Source: Fallopia convolvulus
Lineage: Eukaryota > Streptophyta > Magnoliopsida > Caryophyllales > Polygonaceae
Direction: 5' to 3'
Assembly (NCBI GenBank): GCA_964016875.1
Contig: OZ024724.1
Location: 46,243,820 to 46,307,819 of the forward strand
Length of the DNA stretch: 64,000 nucleotides
Below are positions 11,627 through 24,189 of this stretch, piece by piece. The notes below the pieces were generated by a model. It had not been told where the DNA came from and searched no databases. It saw only the letters and a program-made list of their open reading frames with translations. Position 1 is the stretch's first letter. Every line of letters starts with the position of its first letter. The position numbers and the translations under genes were made by a program.

Positions 11627-12445
11627 TGTAAGAATAAGTACTCTGCAAGGCAAATAAACGTTAATATTAAAACAAATGTAGGCCGAGGGATTTGATGTGT
11701 TATTGTACTGCGTCGTGGAAGTTTCCACTGCCTTAGAATTAATACGCCCGGACACTGGTACAAATCCAATAGAGCGTTTGTCCCCTAAGGATTAAGCGCA
11801 ACGCCCTTCGAACCCGTGTACTCGGATAAGAAGGGATGGGAATGGAGAATTCAGAACACTAGAGAGCTACGGGATTGATTTTTGAGAAAGCAGAAGAAGA
11901 TAGGAAACGTTGGATGTATTCTGAGAAGAACCAGTCATGGGATTTAAATAGATCAAAGGCATTTGATATCCCACGATCTGCTCTCAACAACCCACGAAAT
12001 CCTCTTCAGTTGAAAACGGTTTGATAAGCTCGTTTGACCAATTCAAATGGGTAGTCCCCAAGTTTCGGAAACTGAAAACAATTGAAAACGGAGAATCTAC
12101 GAAAGAGTTATCGTCAAACTAATCCGCAAATCTCGGAGGCCCAATTTAGTAAAATAGTTAAAACATCCCGTAAAAAGATAGGCCCCAGCACCACACCGCG
12201 CATGTGTCACGAACACGAGCCGAGCCGGACGGACGGCAGCGGCGGCGCGCGCGCGAGGGGGCATTCCTCTCTTTGCTCTCTAATTAGTGTTGTACACTTG
12301 GCTCTTTATAAGTAGCCAATTTTATGGCAACTCTACCGATGTGGGATTGACAAAAGCAAATCACCACTTTCACACATTTGTTTGCCCACTTGTACTACAC
12401 TTCACAAGTATGCATGTGTGGATTTAATATCATTAAATTCCAACA
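11627..12445 (-). repeat. 3' LTR of the outer Copia element
   Basis: On the minus strand it begins TGTTGGAATTTAATG and ends CTTATTCTTACA. The purine tract GGTGGGGGA lies just before it (12446-12456). It contains a GC-rich stretch (CGGCGGCGCGCGCG near 12240) that differs strongly from the other LTR. Confidence 0.9.
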
Positions 12446-12882
12446 ATCCCCCACCATGCAGAACTTGTGACATACTGTTCTGAATAGGCTTTCATGACTT
12501 AGTGCTTAGGCAGGTGGTATCTTTCGATTTGAACCAACTACCTTAGTGAACTAAGGGATGCTCTCAAGCCAAGAAGTGAACAAGTCTTGAACTTCTTACT
12601 TTCTTTGAGAGTGTTACCTAAGGACACACACTTTGTCAGTTTTCCTTCCATTCCCGCGATTGAGATCTCACTTGTTGAGTCTCGTTCTCTTGGGATGCTC
12701 ATGAGTGCCCTCAAAGGTCTTTTAAAGCCTCTTCGATTACCCAAATGCACTCGAGTAGGTGATCTCATCAAGTTTGTCTCGTTACAAACTACCCTTTTCG
12801 GGATATGAAATCATTAAGAGCTCAAAGCTCATCCTCTCATTTTCTCATTCATTTCGCCATAGGATTAAGAAAGCTTAAGCTT
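12446..12882 (-). other. 3' untranslated part of the outer Copia element
   Basis: This 437-bp stretch separates the RNase H stop from the purine tract and LTR. Short open frames on both strands show no known domain. Confidence 0.6.
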
Positions 12883-14822
12883 TCATATGAGTCTCAATCC
12901 CATTCCCCTCGACGATTCCAGGACCATTTTCCTGTTTAACCCTTTTGTTAAAGGATCCGCCAGATTTCTTTCTGACCTTATGTACTCCATTGTGAGTACT
13001 CCATTTAGAATCAGGTGTCTCACAGACTCATGCCTGATTCGTATGTGCCTCTTCTTTCCATTGTAGGCACTACTCTTAGCAACTCCCATAGCTGCCTGTG
13101 AGTCACAATGTAGAGACACGGAAGGCGTTGGCCTCCCCCACAATGGGATGTCTGCCATTAGGCTTCTTAGCCACTCGGCCTCTTGCCCAGCTAAGTCAAG
13201 AGCTATAAACTTTGACTCCATAGTAGATCTTGCTATAACTGTCTGCTTTGCAGACTTCCAAGAAATAGCTGCACCACATAAAGTAAACACGTAACCACTA
13301 GTAGAGCTTACTTCATCATTATCAGATACCCAATTTGCATCACAAAAGCCCTCCAAAATGTTAGGGAATTTCTTATAACATAAACCCCAATCAGCAGTAC
13401 CTTTTAGACACTTCAATAATCTCTTTAGGGCATTCCAATGTTCATTACGAGGATTATGGGTATATCTACTTAATCTACTTACATCATAAGCAATATCAGG
13501 TCGAGTATAATTCATCAAGAACATCAAGCTACCAATTAGCTTAGCATATTCAGATTGAGAAACACTTTTCCCTTTATTTTTCTTTAAGTGTATGCTAGGA
13601 TCATAGGGTTTTCTTGCAGGCGTGACATCAAAAGAATTAAATTTTCTAAGTATTTTCTCTACATAGTGAGATTGACATAAAGTGAAGCCATCTTTAGATT
13701 TTGTAACTTTCACACCCAGAATTACATCAACTTCACCTAGGTCCTTCATCTCAAATTTTGAAGATAAGAAATCTTTGGTCTGATTAATTACATCTAAATG
13801 TGTCCCCATAATTAGCATGTCATCAACATACAAGCATATAATTACACATTTAGTATGTATCATCTTAGTATAAACACACGCATCAGAGTCATTAACGACA
13901 AAACCAAAGCTCATAATAGTCTTATGAAATTTTTCATACCATTGCTTTGGTGCTTGTTTTAGACCATATAGAGATTTCTTCAACTTACACACCCTGTTCT
14001 CTTGTCCTTGGATCACGAATCCAGGAGGTTGCTGCATATATATTTCTTCATCTAGATCGCCATTTAGAAAAGCTGTTTAAACATCCATCTGATGTACAAA
14101 CACATTGTAAGTGGATGCTAGTGCAATCAATACTCGTATAGTGGCGATCTTAGTGACGGGTGAATAAGTATCAAAGTAATCAATACCATATTTTTGAGTA
14201 AACCCTTTGATTACTAGTCTTGCCTTATACCTTTCTATAGTACCATCGGTTTTCAATTTTTTCTTGAAAATCCATTTACACCCAATGGCTTTACTACCTC
14301 TAGGTAAGTCTACAATTTCCCAAGTCCCATTAGATATGATGGAATCCAACTCACTGTTAATGGCATCTCTCCAAAAACTAGCATCTATAGAACTCATAGC
14401 TTCTTCATAGGTTTTAGGATCATTTTCTATCATATGAAGGCTAATCACAGATTCATCTATTTTATCTATGTCTTTGAGTTCTAGAAGAAAGGTAGTCACA
14501 AAATCAGGACCAAAATTCGTTTCTGTTCTACGTCTTTTACTCTTCCTAGGTTGAACTTCATCAACAATTTTAGTAGGTTCAGACGCAGGCAACACATTAA
14601 CAGAAGTAGACATAGGCATGTTTTTCAAAGGATAGATATGCTCAAAAAATTCAGCATCACGATATTCACAAACAGGTTTATCATTCAATTTCATAAATCT
14701 ATATGCAGCACTACAATCAGCATAACCAATGAACACACAATCAAAGGTCCTAGAACCAACTGTTTCACGTTTAAAAGAAGGAAAAGCCACTTTAGCTAAG
14801 CACCCCCACACTTTCAAATATG
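12883..14822 (-). pseudogene. Outer Copia Pol: integrase C-terminus, RT, RNase H
   Basis: Read on the minus strand it starts in the integrase C-terminal region at the insertion junction (LKVWGCLAKVAF), passes the linker, and enters RT near 14400. A TAA replaces an expected Lys codon just after HQMDV (near 14077). The RT signature CLYVDDMLIMG (near 13830) keeps both Asp residues. RNase H follows with FCDANW, the SWKS motif and a stretch ending LADPLTKGL near 12930. The single nonsense codon and the insertion are the only breaks in this half. Confidence 0.9.
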
Positions 14823-14827
14823 ACAAG
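14823..14827. repeat. Target duplication ACAAG of the inner element (left)
   Basis: ACAAG at 14823-14827 repeats at 25581-25585. Both copies come from the integrase coding sequence of the outer Copia element, so the duplication fixes the insertion site to the base. Confidence 0.92.
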
Positions 14828-16218
14828 TGATGTCTCTTTATTTGGTGGTGTTTTCATATGTGATTTCCTTTGTAAATATGTTTCTTTTTCCCCTTTTCTT
14901 GTGTGTTTTGATCCTTTTTAGCTTAGTTCCCGTATTTCTATGAGATTCGGAGACTATGCGCATTTTATGTGTTTTGTAGGTAATTTGGCATGAATCGAGG
15001 ATCGATTTGAAGGAGGGTCGAGACATGGAGCAAGGCCCGAGCTAAAGCGGGAAAGAGAGGAGCAAGCTATGAAGAAGAACAAGAGGAAAGCCAACAAGAA
15101 GAAGGTGGAACGAGGTCCGGACCGAGTTGCAACAACGTCGGGCCCGACTTGGAAGTTTCCAACCTCGAACCGACATGCACAGTAACTCGGGCCCGAGGTC
15201 CTCCGTGTCGGTCCGAGTCGGTCACCAGACTACTTGGGCTCCAAGGCACGAAATTGTGGACTTCCACTTTTGCCCCTCATCTAATCTATAAAAGGCCCTC
15301 TTGTCTTCTAATTTGGGGGCTCTCTCACACACAACAACCCTCAAAAGGATACTTGGAGAGCAAGGAGGAAGGAGAGGAGGAGGAAGAGAGAAAGAATCGG
15401 CCAAGGGAGAGGAAGACTTGATAGGTTTTGTTGATAGATTAGCTTTGCTTTGTTTTGATCTTGTGGATTTTGAAACCCTTGATTGGAATTTGTGGATTGC
15501 TTTTCATTTGAATGAAACTTTGCTTTGTTTTGAGATTGATGATGTTGATTGCTTTCCCTTTTGATTTGTTTGCTTTCTTTCTTTGCCACATGGAGTAGAT
15601 CTCCTTGATCTTGGGTTATGGGGGAAAACCCTAGCTAGGTTTGGGCAAGAAACCCCAATTCCATAGCCTTGAGTGTTTGATCTAAGGAACCCACTCTACA
15701 TAGAGCTACAATTCCTAGCGAAAGTTGGGAATCAAGGCTTGTGATTGGCAAAGTAGCGAAAGTGAACATGTGTCAATCTCAAGACCTTGCTTCGAAGGGG
15801 ATTTCCCCAAGGATCGAGGTGTAGAAGTGGTTGGAACGAGGGCGAAAGCACTCGATCCTAGTCCGATCATCACTCATTGCTTGAATTGGGGTGGAAAAGC
15901 CTTAATCTACTAGAGAAGGAACCCAAAAGCCCAAGATCTACTTTAAATCTTTGAGTTCGACAAACCCAGATATCTCGGGCCCGACTTACCCTGTGTCGGT
16001 CCCGACTTCCTCTTGTCACCAACATCGGGCCCGACGTGACCTCAGTGTCGGTCCCGACTGTTCTCTTGTTTTCCTTTGTTTTACGCTCTCCTTTATAGCT
16101 TTCTAGTGTCTAGGCACATCAATCGAGTAGACTTCCCGAGTGTTCGACACCCAACACGTGCTACAACGGGGTCGGGTTCTAAATTGTATCTCTAGACCCT
16201 CGCATTTCTGAGCGATCA
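14828..16218 (+). repeat. 5' LTR of the inner element
   Basis: It starts TGATGTCTCTTT and ends GAGCGATCA. TCTATAAAAGGCCC near 15285 looks like the TATA region. It holds four copies of the element's palindrome: 15137-15148, 15186-15197, 15974-15985 and 16024-16035. Confidence 0.93.
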
Positions 16219-16224
16219 AAAGAT

Positions 16225-16242
16225 TGGCGCCGTTGCCGGGGA
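16225..16242 (+). promoter_or_regulatory. Primer binding site for tRNA-Asp
   Basis: TGGCGCCGTTGCCGGGGA starts six bases after the LTR and is complementary to the 3' end of plant tRNA-Asp(GTC). This primer fits the Athila/Tat side of the Ty3 group. Confidence 0.9.
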
Positions 16243-16373
16243 AGTCTAAGTGCATTGAGTGCCAATTTGGTGAGTTTCTTGTGTTTTGGTAGTGATTTGG
16301 GTGAGGGAATAGCCCAAACCCTTTGTTTGTTTTTGATTTGGTTTGGTTTGTGTCTTTGTTTCGTAGGTGTATG

Positions 16374-19340
16374 CTAGCTCGTTCCTCCCGAGGAACACTT
16401 GAGCTTGAGTTTGTGAGTGATCCGGAAAGTATCCTCAAAGAAGCCCGAAGAAAGAAAAGGATGGCGAATCAAGCTCTCCATGTTGATGAGGAGTTGGCTC
16501 AACTTAGGGCCGAAATGGCTAGATTGCAACTTGAGAAGGACAATCAAGAGGAGGTGGCAAGAAGAGAACGGGAGCAACGGATGAGGGCCGAGGCTCAACT
16601 CAACGCTCTACCCCGGAATGCACGCTAATACATGCATCCGGAATTGAGGGTACTCGAACCGGCTATTGTGCTTCCCGAGGTTGCCAAGAATTTTGAGATC
16701 AAGACGCAATTCATTACCCTCATCAAGCGTGATTAATTCGAGGCCCGTCCACATGAGTGTCCCATAGAGCACGTCAAACGCTTTGTGGACATGTGTGAGA
16801 CGATCTCTACCGATGAGGAGACATTGGAGTATGTGCTTCTAAAGGCGTTCAAGTGGTCAATTGGGGGCAAAGCCACACATTGGCTCGAGAGCCAAGCTCC
16901 TAGGTCAATCACAACTTGGAAGACACTCTATGATGCTTTCTTGATGAAGTTCTTCCCGCCCTCAAAAACAACTGAGCTAAGAAGGAAGATTGCAAGCTTT
17001 CAACAAGGTCCGAATGAGCCTCTCTTCGAAGCATGGGACCGTTTCAAGGAGATGTTGCGCCAATGTCCTACTCATGGCCAACAACCATATGTGCTCCAAG
17101 TCATCTTTTTCCAAGGCATCAATCCGGAAACGAAGGACAAGCTCAATCTCCACACCGATTGTGGGTTCATAGACTTGACACCGGATCAAGCTTGGGAGCT
17201 ACTTGACAAGCTATCCGATTATGAGGCCATGTATGGGGTGAGTCAAGCTAGCAAAGAGGTGAAAGTTCAAGGTGAAGGTGCAAGGAAGTTATATGATCCA
17301 AAGGGAGAAGACATTGACAAGGATGTGAAGCTCCAATTCCTTGAAGGTGAAGTGAGCAAGCTTAAGAGGCAAGTCCACTACTACAAGCAAAATGCTAGAG
17401 CTTGTGAGGAGTGCGGATCCTTTGCACATGCTACACAAGTTTGTCCGAATGAGAGCCAAGTGCACTTGGCCGAGCGAATTGAGGAGGCAAACTATGTTCG
17501 AGGAAATTTCGGTGGAAGAGGCAATTTCAACAATGGTGGCAATGGCCGGTGGAACAACGGTCAAGCTCAAAGTTACAACAACAACTTCAACCAAAACGAG
17601 CCAAGGGCGCCGCCACCACCATATAGACCACCGGGATTCAATGAGCTACATTCATTTGCTCAAGAGATGAGAGATGGGTTCAAGGAGATGAGGACCCAAT
17701 TCAATGAGTTTGGTGCATGGAGGAGGCAAGTCGACAATCAATTTGCCCAAATTGCAACTCAAGTCCCGAGAGAGAATGGGAGACTTCCGGGCCGACCCGA
17801 GGAGAACCCTCGAGCTCAAAACAATCAAAATGAAGTCCGGGCAATTGGATTGAGAAGTGGCCGAAACCTACCCGAGCCACACATGCCTAAGAAGAATGAA
17901 GAGAGTCGGACCGACTTACCCAGCAAGTCGGGTCCGACGTTCCCCGAAGTCGACCCAGCAAGAAGATCGACCCCTTTACCCCGGACCGAGGTTGAGAGTA
18001 ACTCGGGCCCGACGTACCCACACCTCGATCTAACTCGTTTGCCTCGGACTGAGAGTCACAACATCGGGCCCGACATGGTTCCCAAGTCGGTCCAACCAGG
18101 AAATGTTGCAAGTGAAGTGGGGAAGTCCAAAGAGGTTGATCCAAGCAAGATTCAAGGTGCAACAATTCTTCCATATCCCTCAAAGAAGCCGAAAGATGTT
18201 GTTGAGAACAAGTTCAAGAGGTTTCTCAAACTCTTGCAAGGCTTGAACATCTCTATCCCATTCACCGATGCATTGAGCGAGATGTCATCTTATGCCAAGT
18301 TTTTAAAGGAGATTCTGAGCAAGAAGAGATCCATAGTTGAAATGCAAGATGAGGTCAAGACCTTGGAGTTACCGCAAAAGCTAGGAGATCCCGGTCGCTT
18401 TGCTATAACTATTGGTGTGGGGTCTCAAAACTTCCAAGCCTTATGTGACCTTGGGGCAAGTGTTTCGGTGATGCCCGCTAGCATTTGGAGAAGAGCAAAT
18501 TTGGGTGAAATGGAGCCGGCCGATATGTCCCTAACTATGGCCGACGGTTCCATCATCAAGGCTAAGGGAATATTGGATGACGTGCCGGTGCGAGTTGGAA
18601 AGTACTTTGTCCCCGATGATTTCGTGATCTTGGACATGCATGAGGACCCCTTGGTCCCAATAATCTTAGGAAGACCATTCTTAGCTACGGCGGGGGCAAT
18701 GTTTGATGTCAAAAACGGCAAGGTTTCCTTTGAGATTGGTGAAGAAAAGGTCGATTTTCACTTCAACAAAGCTTTGAATGAGCCGGACGCCTTGGCTATC
18801 CTCAAACTTGAAGAGAGTGCCAAGAGAAAAGATGAAGAAGTGGAAGTTGCTAGAGAGGTCGTTGTGTTGAGAAGTGATGAAGGGTTCAATGAACAAATAC
18901 AAGTAAGGGAGTTGTTGGAGCAATTTAAGGATCAAAATGAGTCAAGGATCAATGCGAACCCAAGAAGAAATGAAGAGTATCCTTACTTATATCCTTTTGA
19001 TATTGGTGATGACCACAATTCTTCCCAAACTTTTGATTCCTACATTTGTTTAAGTGATTTGAACGATGACTTAGGAGACTCCTACATTTGCCTTAGTGAT
19101 TTGAAAGATGAATTGGTAGAATCTCCTAGGAATTCTTTGGATAACTTTGGTGTAGGAAAAGAAAAACATGATGGAGCAAGTAAGGAGGAGAAATCTCATC
19201 CGTTGGAGGAGTATGATGAGAGAGGCCCGAGATCGGAGAGCCATGCCTATATAGACCATCGTTGGTGGTTTTATGGGTATGAAGGCAATGGGAATGGGCA
19301 TAACAATGGCGAGCAATTCACCGTGTTTCACCCGCCATGA
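16374..19340 (+). pseudogene. Athila-like Gag-protease with two nonsense codons
   Basis: The frame begins at ATG 16374 (MLARSSRGTLELEF) and ends at 19340, about 988 codons. In order: an N-terminal charged coiled coil (near 16450-16610), the retrotransposon Gag core (WLESQAPRSITTWKTLYDAF near 16880), a CCHC knuckle CEECGSFAHATQVC near 17401, a low-complexity Gly/Asn stretch, a Pro-rich region built partly from repeats of the palindrome, and a retropepsin-like protease with CDLGASVSVMP near 18443 and IILGRPFL near 18660. TAA codons at 16626 and 16734 interrupt the front; both sit where CAA is plausible, so both would be C-to-T changes. The 851 codons after the second stop are open. The protein ends in an acidic tail with two DSYICLSDL repeats. 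Confidence 0.87.
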
Positions 19341-20661
19341 GGTTGAGGTTAGGAAGTCAAGCTAGTGACTCTAAACGAGCGCTTCTCGGGAGGCAACCCG
19401 AGATAGTAGCTTTCTTTTCGTAATTTTAGTTTGATTTTTTTAGTTTAGCCTAACTTTTCTCTAACCAATCTCTATCTAGTGTTTTGTGGATTCTTGGTGT
19501 TGTGTATTCTTCAAGGTTGTGTAGGATTTGAGGTGAAATATATAAATGGAAATATGGGAAAGAAGTTGCAAGAGGGTGGAGTAAAATTGGTGACCCGAAT
19601 ACTCCCACATCGAGCCCAAGTAAGTCGGGCCCGACATAGGGACGTCGATCCATGAAGTTGGTCCGACCCGATTTGACTAGTTGGAATGCCAATTTTGCCC
19701 TTGACCTAATTTGTCCCCTTCCCCCATTAAATACCATCCCCCACCTACCTACCATCTTCATATCAACCACCATTCCCAAAATACAACCCATCTCCCTCAA
19801 ACACTCTCAAAGTCGGCCGCCCCTTCCTCACCATACTCGATCCACACACTTCCTTTCTTCATCTCGATCCAACCACAAAAACACCTCCCTAACCCGATTC
19901 CAAGTAGAAATTTCGAGTTCAATCTCGTTCTTCATCCCCCATCTCGATCTAGATTGAGGAAATTTGAGTTCTAAGTTGCTTATTTGTTTAAAAGTTCAAT
20001 ACTCTTCGAATCCGGTATGTGTTACTCGATCTCTACTTATGTCTTTGAAAATTTTGTGCTTTCATTGCATAGATTGAGTAATGCCATGTTTGATTGAGAG
20101 CTTGAGCTTGAGCATCAATGGTGTATTTGCATGATTTGTGAAATTGAGCTTTAAAGTTGTTTATGCATTCTTAGATCCATTTAGAACTTCGATTAGGGGT
20201 GTTTGATGGTTGAATTTGAAATTTAAGTGCATGATAAAGTGATTTGGGTTGATTTGAGGTTAGAGTCGAAGCATGAACTAGGTCGAGATCGACATGCCCA
20301 GGAGAGTCGGGCCCGAGTTGTGGAAGTCGGTCCAACAAGTCGGACCGAGGTTGAGTAAGTCGGGCCCGACATAGGTTGGAAGTCGATCCTTGTTGTTTTT
20401 TCTTTCTTCTTGTGATATCATGTGGATTCATGTGTTTCATTGTTGGCTATAGCCTAATCATGATGTAGTATGATCATTTGCTTAGCCATTGTTAGAAGAT
20501 ATCCATGATGGTTCATGTTGGATTGAGATGCATGTGTGTTTAGAAACTAAGTATGGGGTTCCCCTTGTGTTGAAGTGTTGTTGTGCGTTGATGAGTGCTT
20601 TTGTTGAGTTGTATGGAGTTTATCTTGGACCCTTTTGTTTGGTTGGATGTGTGTAGGTACC
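19341..20661 (+). other. Inter-ORF spacer of the inner element
   Basis: No frame here resembles a retroelement domain. It holds three copies of the palindrome at 19624-19635, 20306-20317 and 20359-20370, the last two with GGACCGAG and TCGGTCC arms. A possible splice acceptor TGTGTAG/GTACC lies eight bases before the ORF2 start ATG. Confidence 0.6.
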
Positions 20662-22428
20662 ATGGAGACTAGAGCTTCATCATCTCATGCGGAAAGGCCA
20701 AGGAAGAAGTCCAAGAAGTCAAGGAAAGAGCCAAAGTTGGATGATGTCTATTTGGAGGATGATGAGCAAGTGGAGAGTTATGCAAGATATATGGCGCTTG
20801 AGCATCACACAAGGTGGCTTGATTGGGAAGCCGTGAGGAAGATGGACATGGATCAAGCTCTTCCACGGTGCTACTCCCACATCGGTCTCAATGGGATGCT
20901 AAGGTGGGACAACACCCACTACCCCGCCCTCACCTCGGAATTCATGGCCACGTTCGAATGCACTTATGATAATGTGGAGGATGAGGAAGGGGCGCTCACT
21001 TTCCAATTGGGCAATGAGGACCACAATCTCACTCTTAGGGATTTGGCTACCTACTTCGGGTTTCCATGCCCAAGAGAAGAGACCGGCGTCAACAATGAGA
21101 AGGTGAACCAAGTGTGGCGTCATGTGGCCGGGAAGAGCGAGATGAGAAAGGGCGCCTCCACAACCGAGATTGCTAGCCCTCTTTTTCGGGTCATGGTGCG
21201 AGTTTTGGGATGTGCAATCTATGCTCGTCATGAGTTGAGCAAGCCGATGAAGGAAGAGATTATGTTGCTCCATGAGATGCTCTTCAACACCGAGAAGCCC
21301 ATGAACCTTGCATGGGAGTGGGTCAAGATGGTGCAAGACTTCCAAAGCTCCTCTTGGATCTACTTTGGTGGGATGATAGCAAGGCTCGCCATGCGTCTAG
21401 GAGTTGATCTCAACAAGTATTCTCCGGCTCCGAATGGTGTTGAGTACATGAACATGAAGTATTTCAAGAAGGCCAACATCATCAAGGAGAAGCTCTACAT
21501 GATTTCCTTGGCCCCTCACTCAAACTATGATGGTGTGTCGATTCGGTTGGTGCACAACCTCTATGATCTTTCTCGGTATCAAAATTGGTACCAAGTGTGG
21601 GCCGGCAAGCCACACTCATTTGGTGACCCCGAAGGTGCAAGAGAGAGGCGGCGACAACAACCTCAACACATTCGGTTTACCTCCCCTCCATCTTCACCGG
21701 ATTCCGACCAAGACAACTTTGTGTTTGCACCTCGTGGGGAAGACATGGACGTCGATCAAGAGAAAAATGAAGAAGATGAGCGCTTCCAAGGCTTGATGGC
21801 CAACCTCCGAGCCACACACCAAGCTCCAACACTGGCGGACCGAGGTACACACCACGTCGGGCCCGACTTCCCTCAACGTCGGTCCAGTTCATTCTATGGT
21901 GATGAGGTCCCGAGGCATTATGAGCGTGGAGAAGGCAGCGGTGCAAGGCGAGAGCAAGCTCAAGGTGGTGGTTATGAAGGCTATGCCCAATGGTACGGTC
22001 CGGGAATGGTGTTTCCCGAGCGACAACAAACGGTGGACATGTCCTTCTTGGCCAACCAAATGGCCCATCTCCAACTTCAACAAGAGAATGTTCTCCAAGA
22101 GGTCCATCAAGTGAATCTCCAACAACAACAAATGTACCAACAACAACAACAATTGCTTCAACAACAAAGTGCTTTCCAAGCTAGCCAACAAGAGATGAAC
22201 CGAGCCCTCGGCTACACTAGGCGAGAGGTGGAAGATCAAAGGTGGCGGGTCCAAGATAGCTTAAACACATGGATGAGCGGGAACTTCCCTTCCCGTGAGG
22301 ACCAATGGACGCGTCCGGACCCTCAACTCCAACCACCCCCACAAGACTTCTACCAAGAGCAAGTGTATGAGAGGGAGCGGCAAGCAAGGCTCCAAAGAGG
22401 ACGTAGACGTGATAACCCCTTCGATTGA
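20662..22428 (+). CDS. ATHILA ORF1-like protein
   Basis: An open frame of 588 codons starts at ATG 20662 (METRASSSHAERPRKK); an in-frame ATG at 20635 lies in the spacer and I prefer the downstream one because of its better context (ACCATGG). The N-terminus is basic (RPRKKSKKSRK). The region from about residue 55 to 230 (LRWDNTHYPALTSEFMATF, TLRDLATYFGFPC) resembles the ATHILA ORF-1 family (Pfam PF03078, from memory) that accompanies Athila elements; its biochemical role is not known. The C-terminal third is Gln-rich (near 22080-22200) with a predicted coiled coil. One palindrome copy is read through at 21856-21867. The frame has no break, unlike gag. Confidence 0.75.
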   Translation: METRASSSHAERPRKKSKKSRKEPKLDDVYLEDDEQVESYARYMALEHHTRWLDWEAVRKMDMDQALPRCYSHIGLNGMLRWDNTHYPALTSEFMATFECTYDNVEDEEGALTFQLGNEDHNLTLRDLATYFGFPCPREETGVNNEKVNQVWRHVAGKSEMRKGASTTEIASPLFRVMVRVLGCAIYARHELSKPMKEEIMLLHEMLFNTEKPMNLAWEWVKMVQDFQSSSWIYFGGMIARLAMRLGVDLNKYSPAPNGVEYMNMKYFKKANIIKEKLYMISLAPHSNYDGVSIRLVHNLYDLSRYQNWYQVWAGKPHSFGDPEGARERRRQQPQHIRFTSPPSSPDSDQDNFVFAPRGEDMDVDQEKNEEDERFQGLMANLRATHQAPTLADRGTHHVGPDFPQRRSSSFYGDEVPRHYERGEGSGARREQAQGGGYEGYAQWYGPGMVFPERQQTVDMSFLANQMAHLQLQQENVLQEVHQVNLQQQQMYQQQQQLLQQQSAFQASQQEMNRALGYTRREVEDQRWRVQDSLNTWMSGNFPSREDQWTRPDPQLQPPPQDFYQEQVYERERQARLQRGRRRDNPFD

Positions 22429-24189
22429 TCCTAAACATGCCATTAAAGAATAAGAAATTGTGAGCTCTTCATACTCTTCTCTCTTGCTTTTAAGTTTTGG
22501 TTTCCTTGTTTGATGGGGACATCAAAATTTTAAGTATGGGGTGGGGGTAAGTGTGTTCATGATTTCACTTGCTTATGTTTGTTTGTTATTTTGAGGATAT
22601 TTGTTTTTTGTTTCTAGTTTGTGTTTGGGATGTTTGCTTCTTGGTTTGTGGTTTGATGAAAGACATGGATGATTAATTTGGTTTTGAATGGATGAGTCTT
22701 TGTTTTTGGTTTTAGAGAAATTTTTGCAAAAAAATCCATAAAAAAAAATTGAAAAATTGTGTTAAAAACAACAAAAAAGATTTTGTGTTTTGTAGGTTTT
22801 GGACTAGAAATTCCCATCTTAGATTGCCAAAATAAAAGCTAATGATGATGTGAGCATGTAAATTCCTTTGCATATTTTCGAATGGTTTAGCCTCTAAAAA
22901 AGATGTTGCTTTTGATGTGATCATGATATCTTGCTTGTTTTATTGAACATATGAGTTCTAGGATGAGTTCTTATGCAACTAAGTATGAGTGACCCTTGTG
23001 AGATTGATTTTTGGCCATTTTAGGTATTCTTGTTCATATTTGCATATCCCTCGTGTTTCTTGTGTGATTAGTTCATTCATGCTTAGTAAAACTTGCTATT
23101 GCGGTGTTTATCTATTTTCCAAGACCGTCATGAGATTTGTCCTAGCATTCTCACATTGATTTTGAACTTTACTCTTCTAGTCACATAAATGTTTCATATC
23201 CTACCATGAAGTTAATCCTTTGTTTGTAGCCCCGTTCTAGCCTAAGCCTTTGTTTGAAACTCCTCAAAAATATTATTCCTAGCCTTATATGACTTGACCC
23301 TTATGGGATTGGACTTTAGAAGAGAGGTTTGGATTGTATTTGAAGAGTTGAGATTCTCTTGGGTTTAAGGGTAAAGAATGGTGTTATGAATCATGTGGGT
23401 AGTGCATCTTTGTTGTGCAAAAAGAAAATGAAAGCAAAGAAAGAAAGAAAGAAAGAAAGAAAATGTTGGAAATGTAAAGTGGAATGAAAGCAAAGGGCTT
23501 AAGTGAAGAAAAAAGGTCTGACCGAGTTACAAGCCACATCGGGCCCGATGTCATAAGAAAATCGGTCCAAATGTAGAAAGTGTGGAAAATCCAACAAAAA
23601 GCCAAAGAGCAAAGATGAAGTGGAATGTTAAGTGAAATTTTGGGTTGAAAGGAAAAATGTTAAGTCTTTTGGGTGAGTGTGAAAGTAATTGTGGAATTTT
23701 GGTGAAGTTGGTGAGAGTTTAGATTGTTCAATCCCCATTGTAAGCACCACAAGACCAAATAATTCCCACCTTGAGAAATACCAAAAGCCCCATTACAACC
23801 CGGCCGAATGGAACCTCTTTGTGGACCTCCATTGAGCCAAGTTCGAAATTCTTTGTGTACTTTGTATTAGGCATCTCTAGGTGGAGGAATTGGTGATATT
23901 AGCTTCAATAGTAAAGTCCTTACTTGCATGATTTTTGAGCTTGAGTGTTCATTGCTAAACCCAAACACATGATGAGTGATACACATTCACATATCCCTAA
24001 AGTGAGGCTTAGTTACATTGACTCTATTCCTTGGAACACTTAATCATGTGTGAGGATGTAATCTTGCTTGAATATCAATCACTCGTGCTTAAAATGTGTT
24101 TTCATACGAGGCTTTACTTGAAGATTATGTTTCGGTCTTGCTTACATTGTTATTGCTTGAGGACAAGCAAGTTTAAGTATGGGGTATTT
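22429..24189 (+). other. 3' spacer of the inner element, no pol
   Basis: This is where RT and integrase would stand in a complete relative, but no frame longer than about 75 codons and no RT or integrase motif is present. It contains an (AAAG)n run near 23440, one palindrome ATCGGGCCCGAT at 23538-23549, and ends in GCAAGTTTAAGTATGGGGTA before the 3' LTR. A similar TTTAAGTATGGGGTGGGGG lies at 22530, so there may be two purine-tract-like sites. Confidence 0.7.

Noticed and set aside
15067..15589. Overlapping frames on both strands inside the inner LTR, repeated at 24429-24951
   Set aside because: They lie in LTRs, have no known domain and differ in their stops between the two LTR copies.
22614..23605. 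Search for RT or integrase in the 3' part of the inner element
   Set aside because: No frame over about 75 codons and no YVDD/YIDD, DDE or HHCC motif was seen, so the element was classed as lacking pol.
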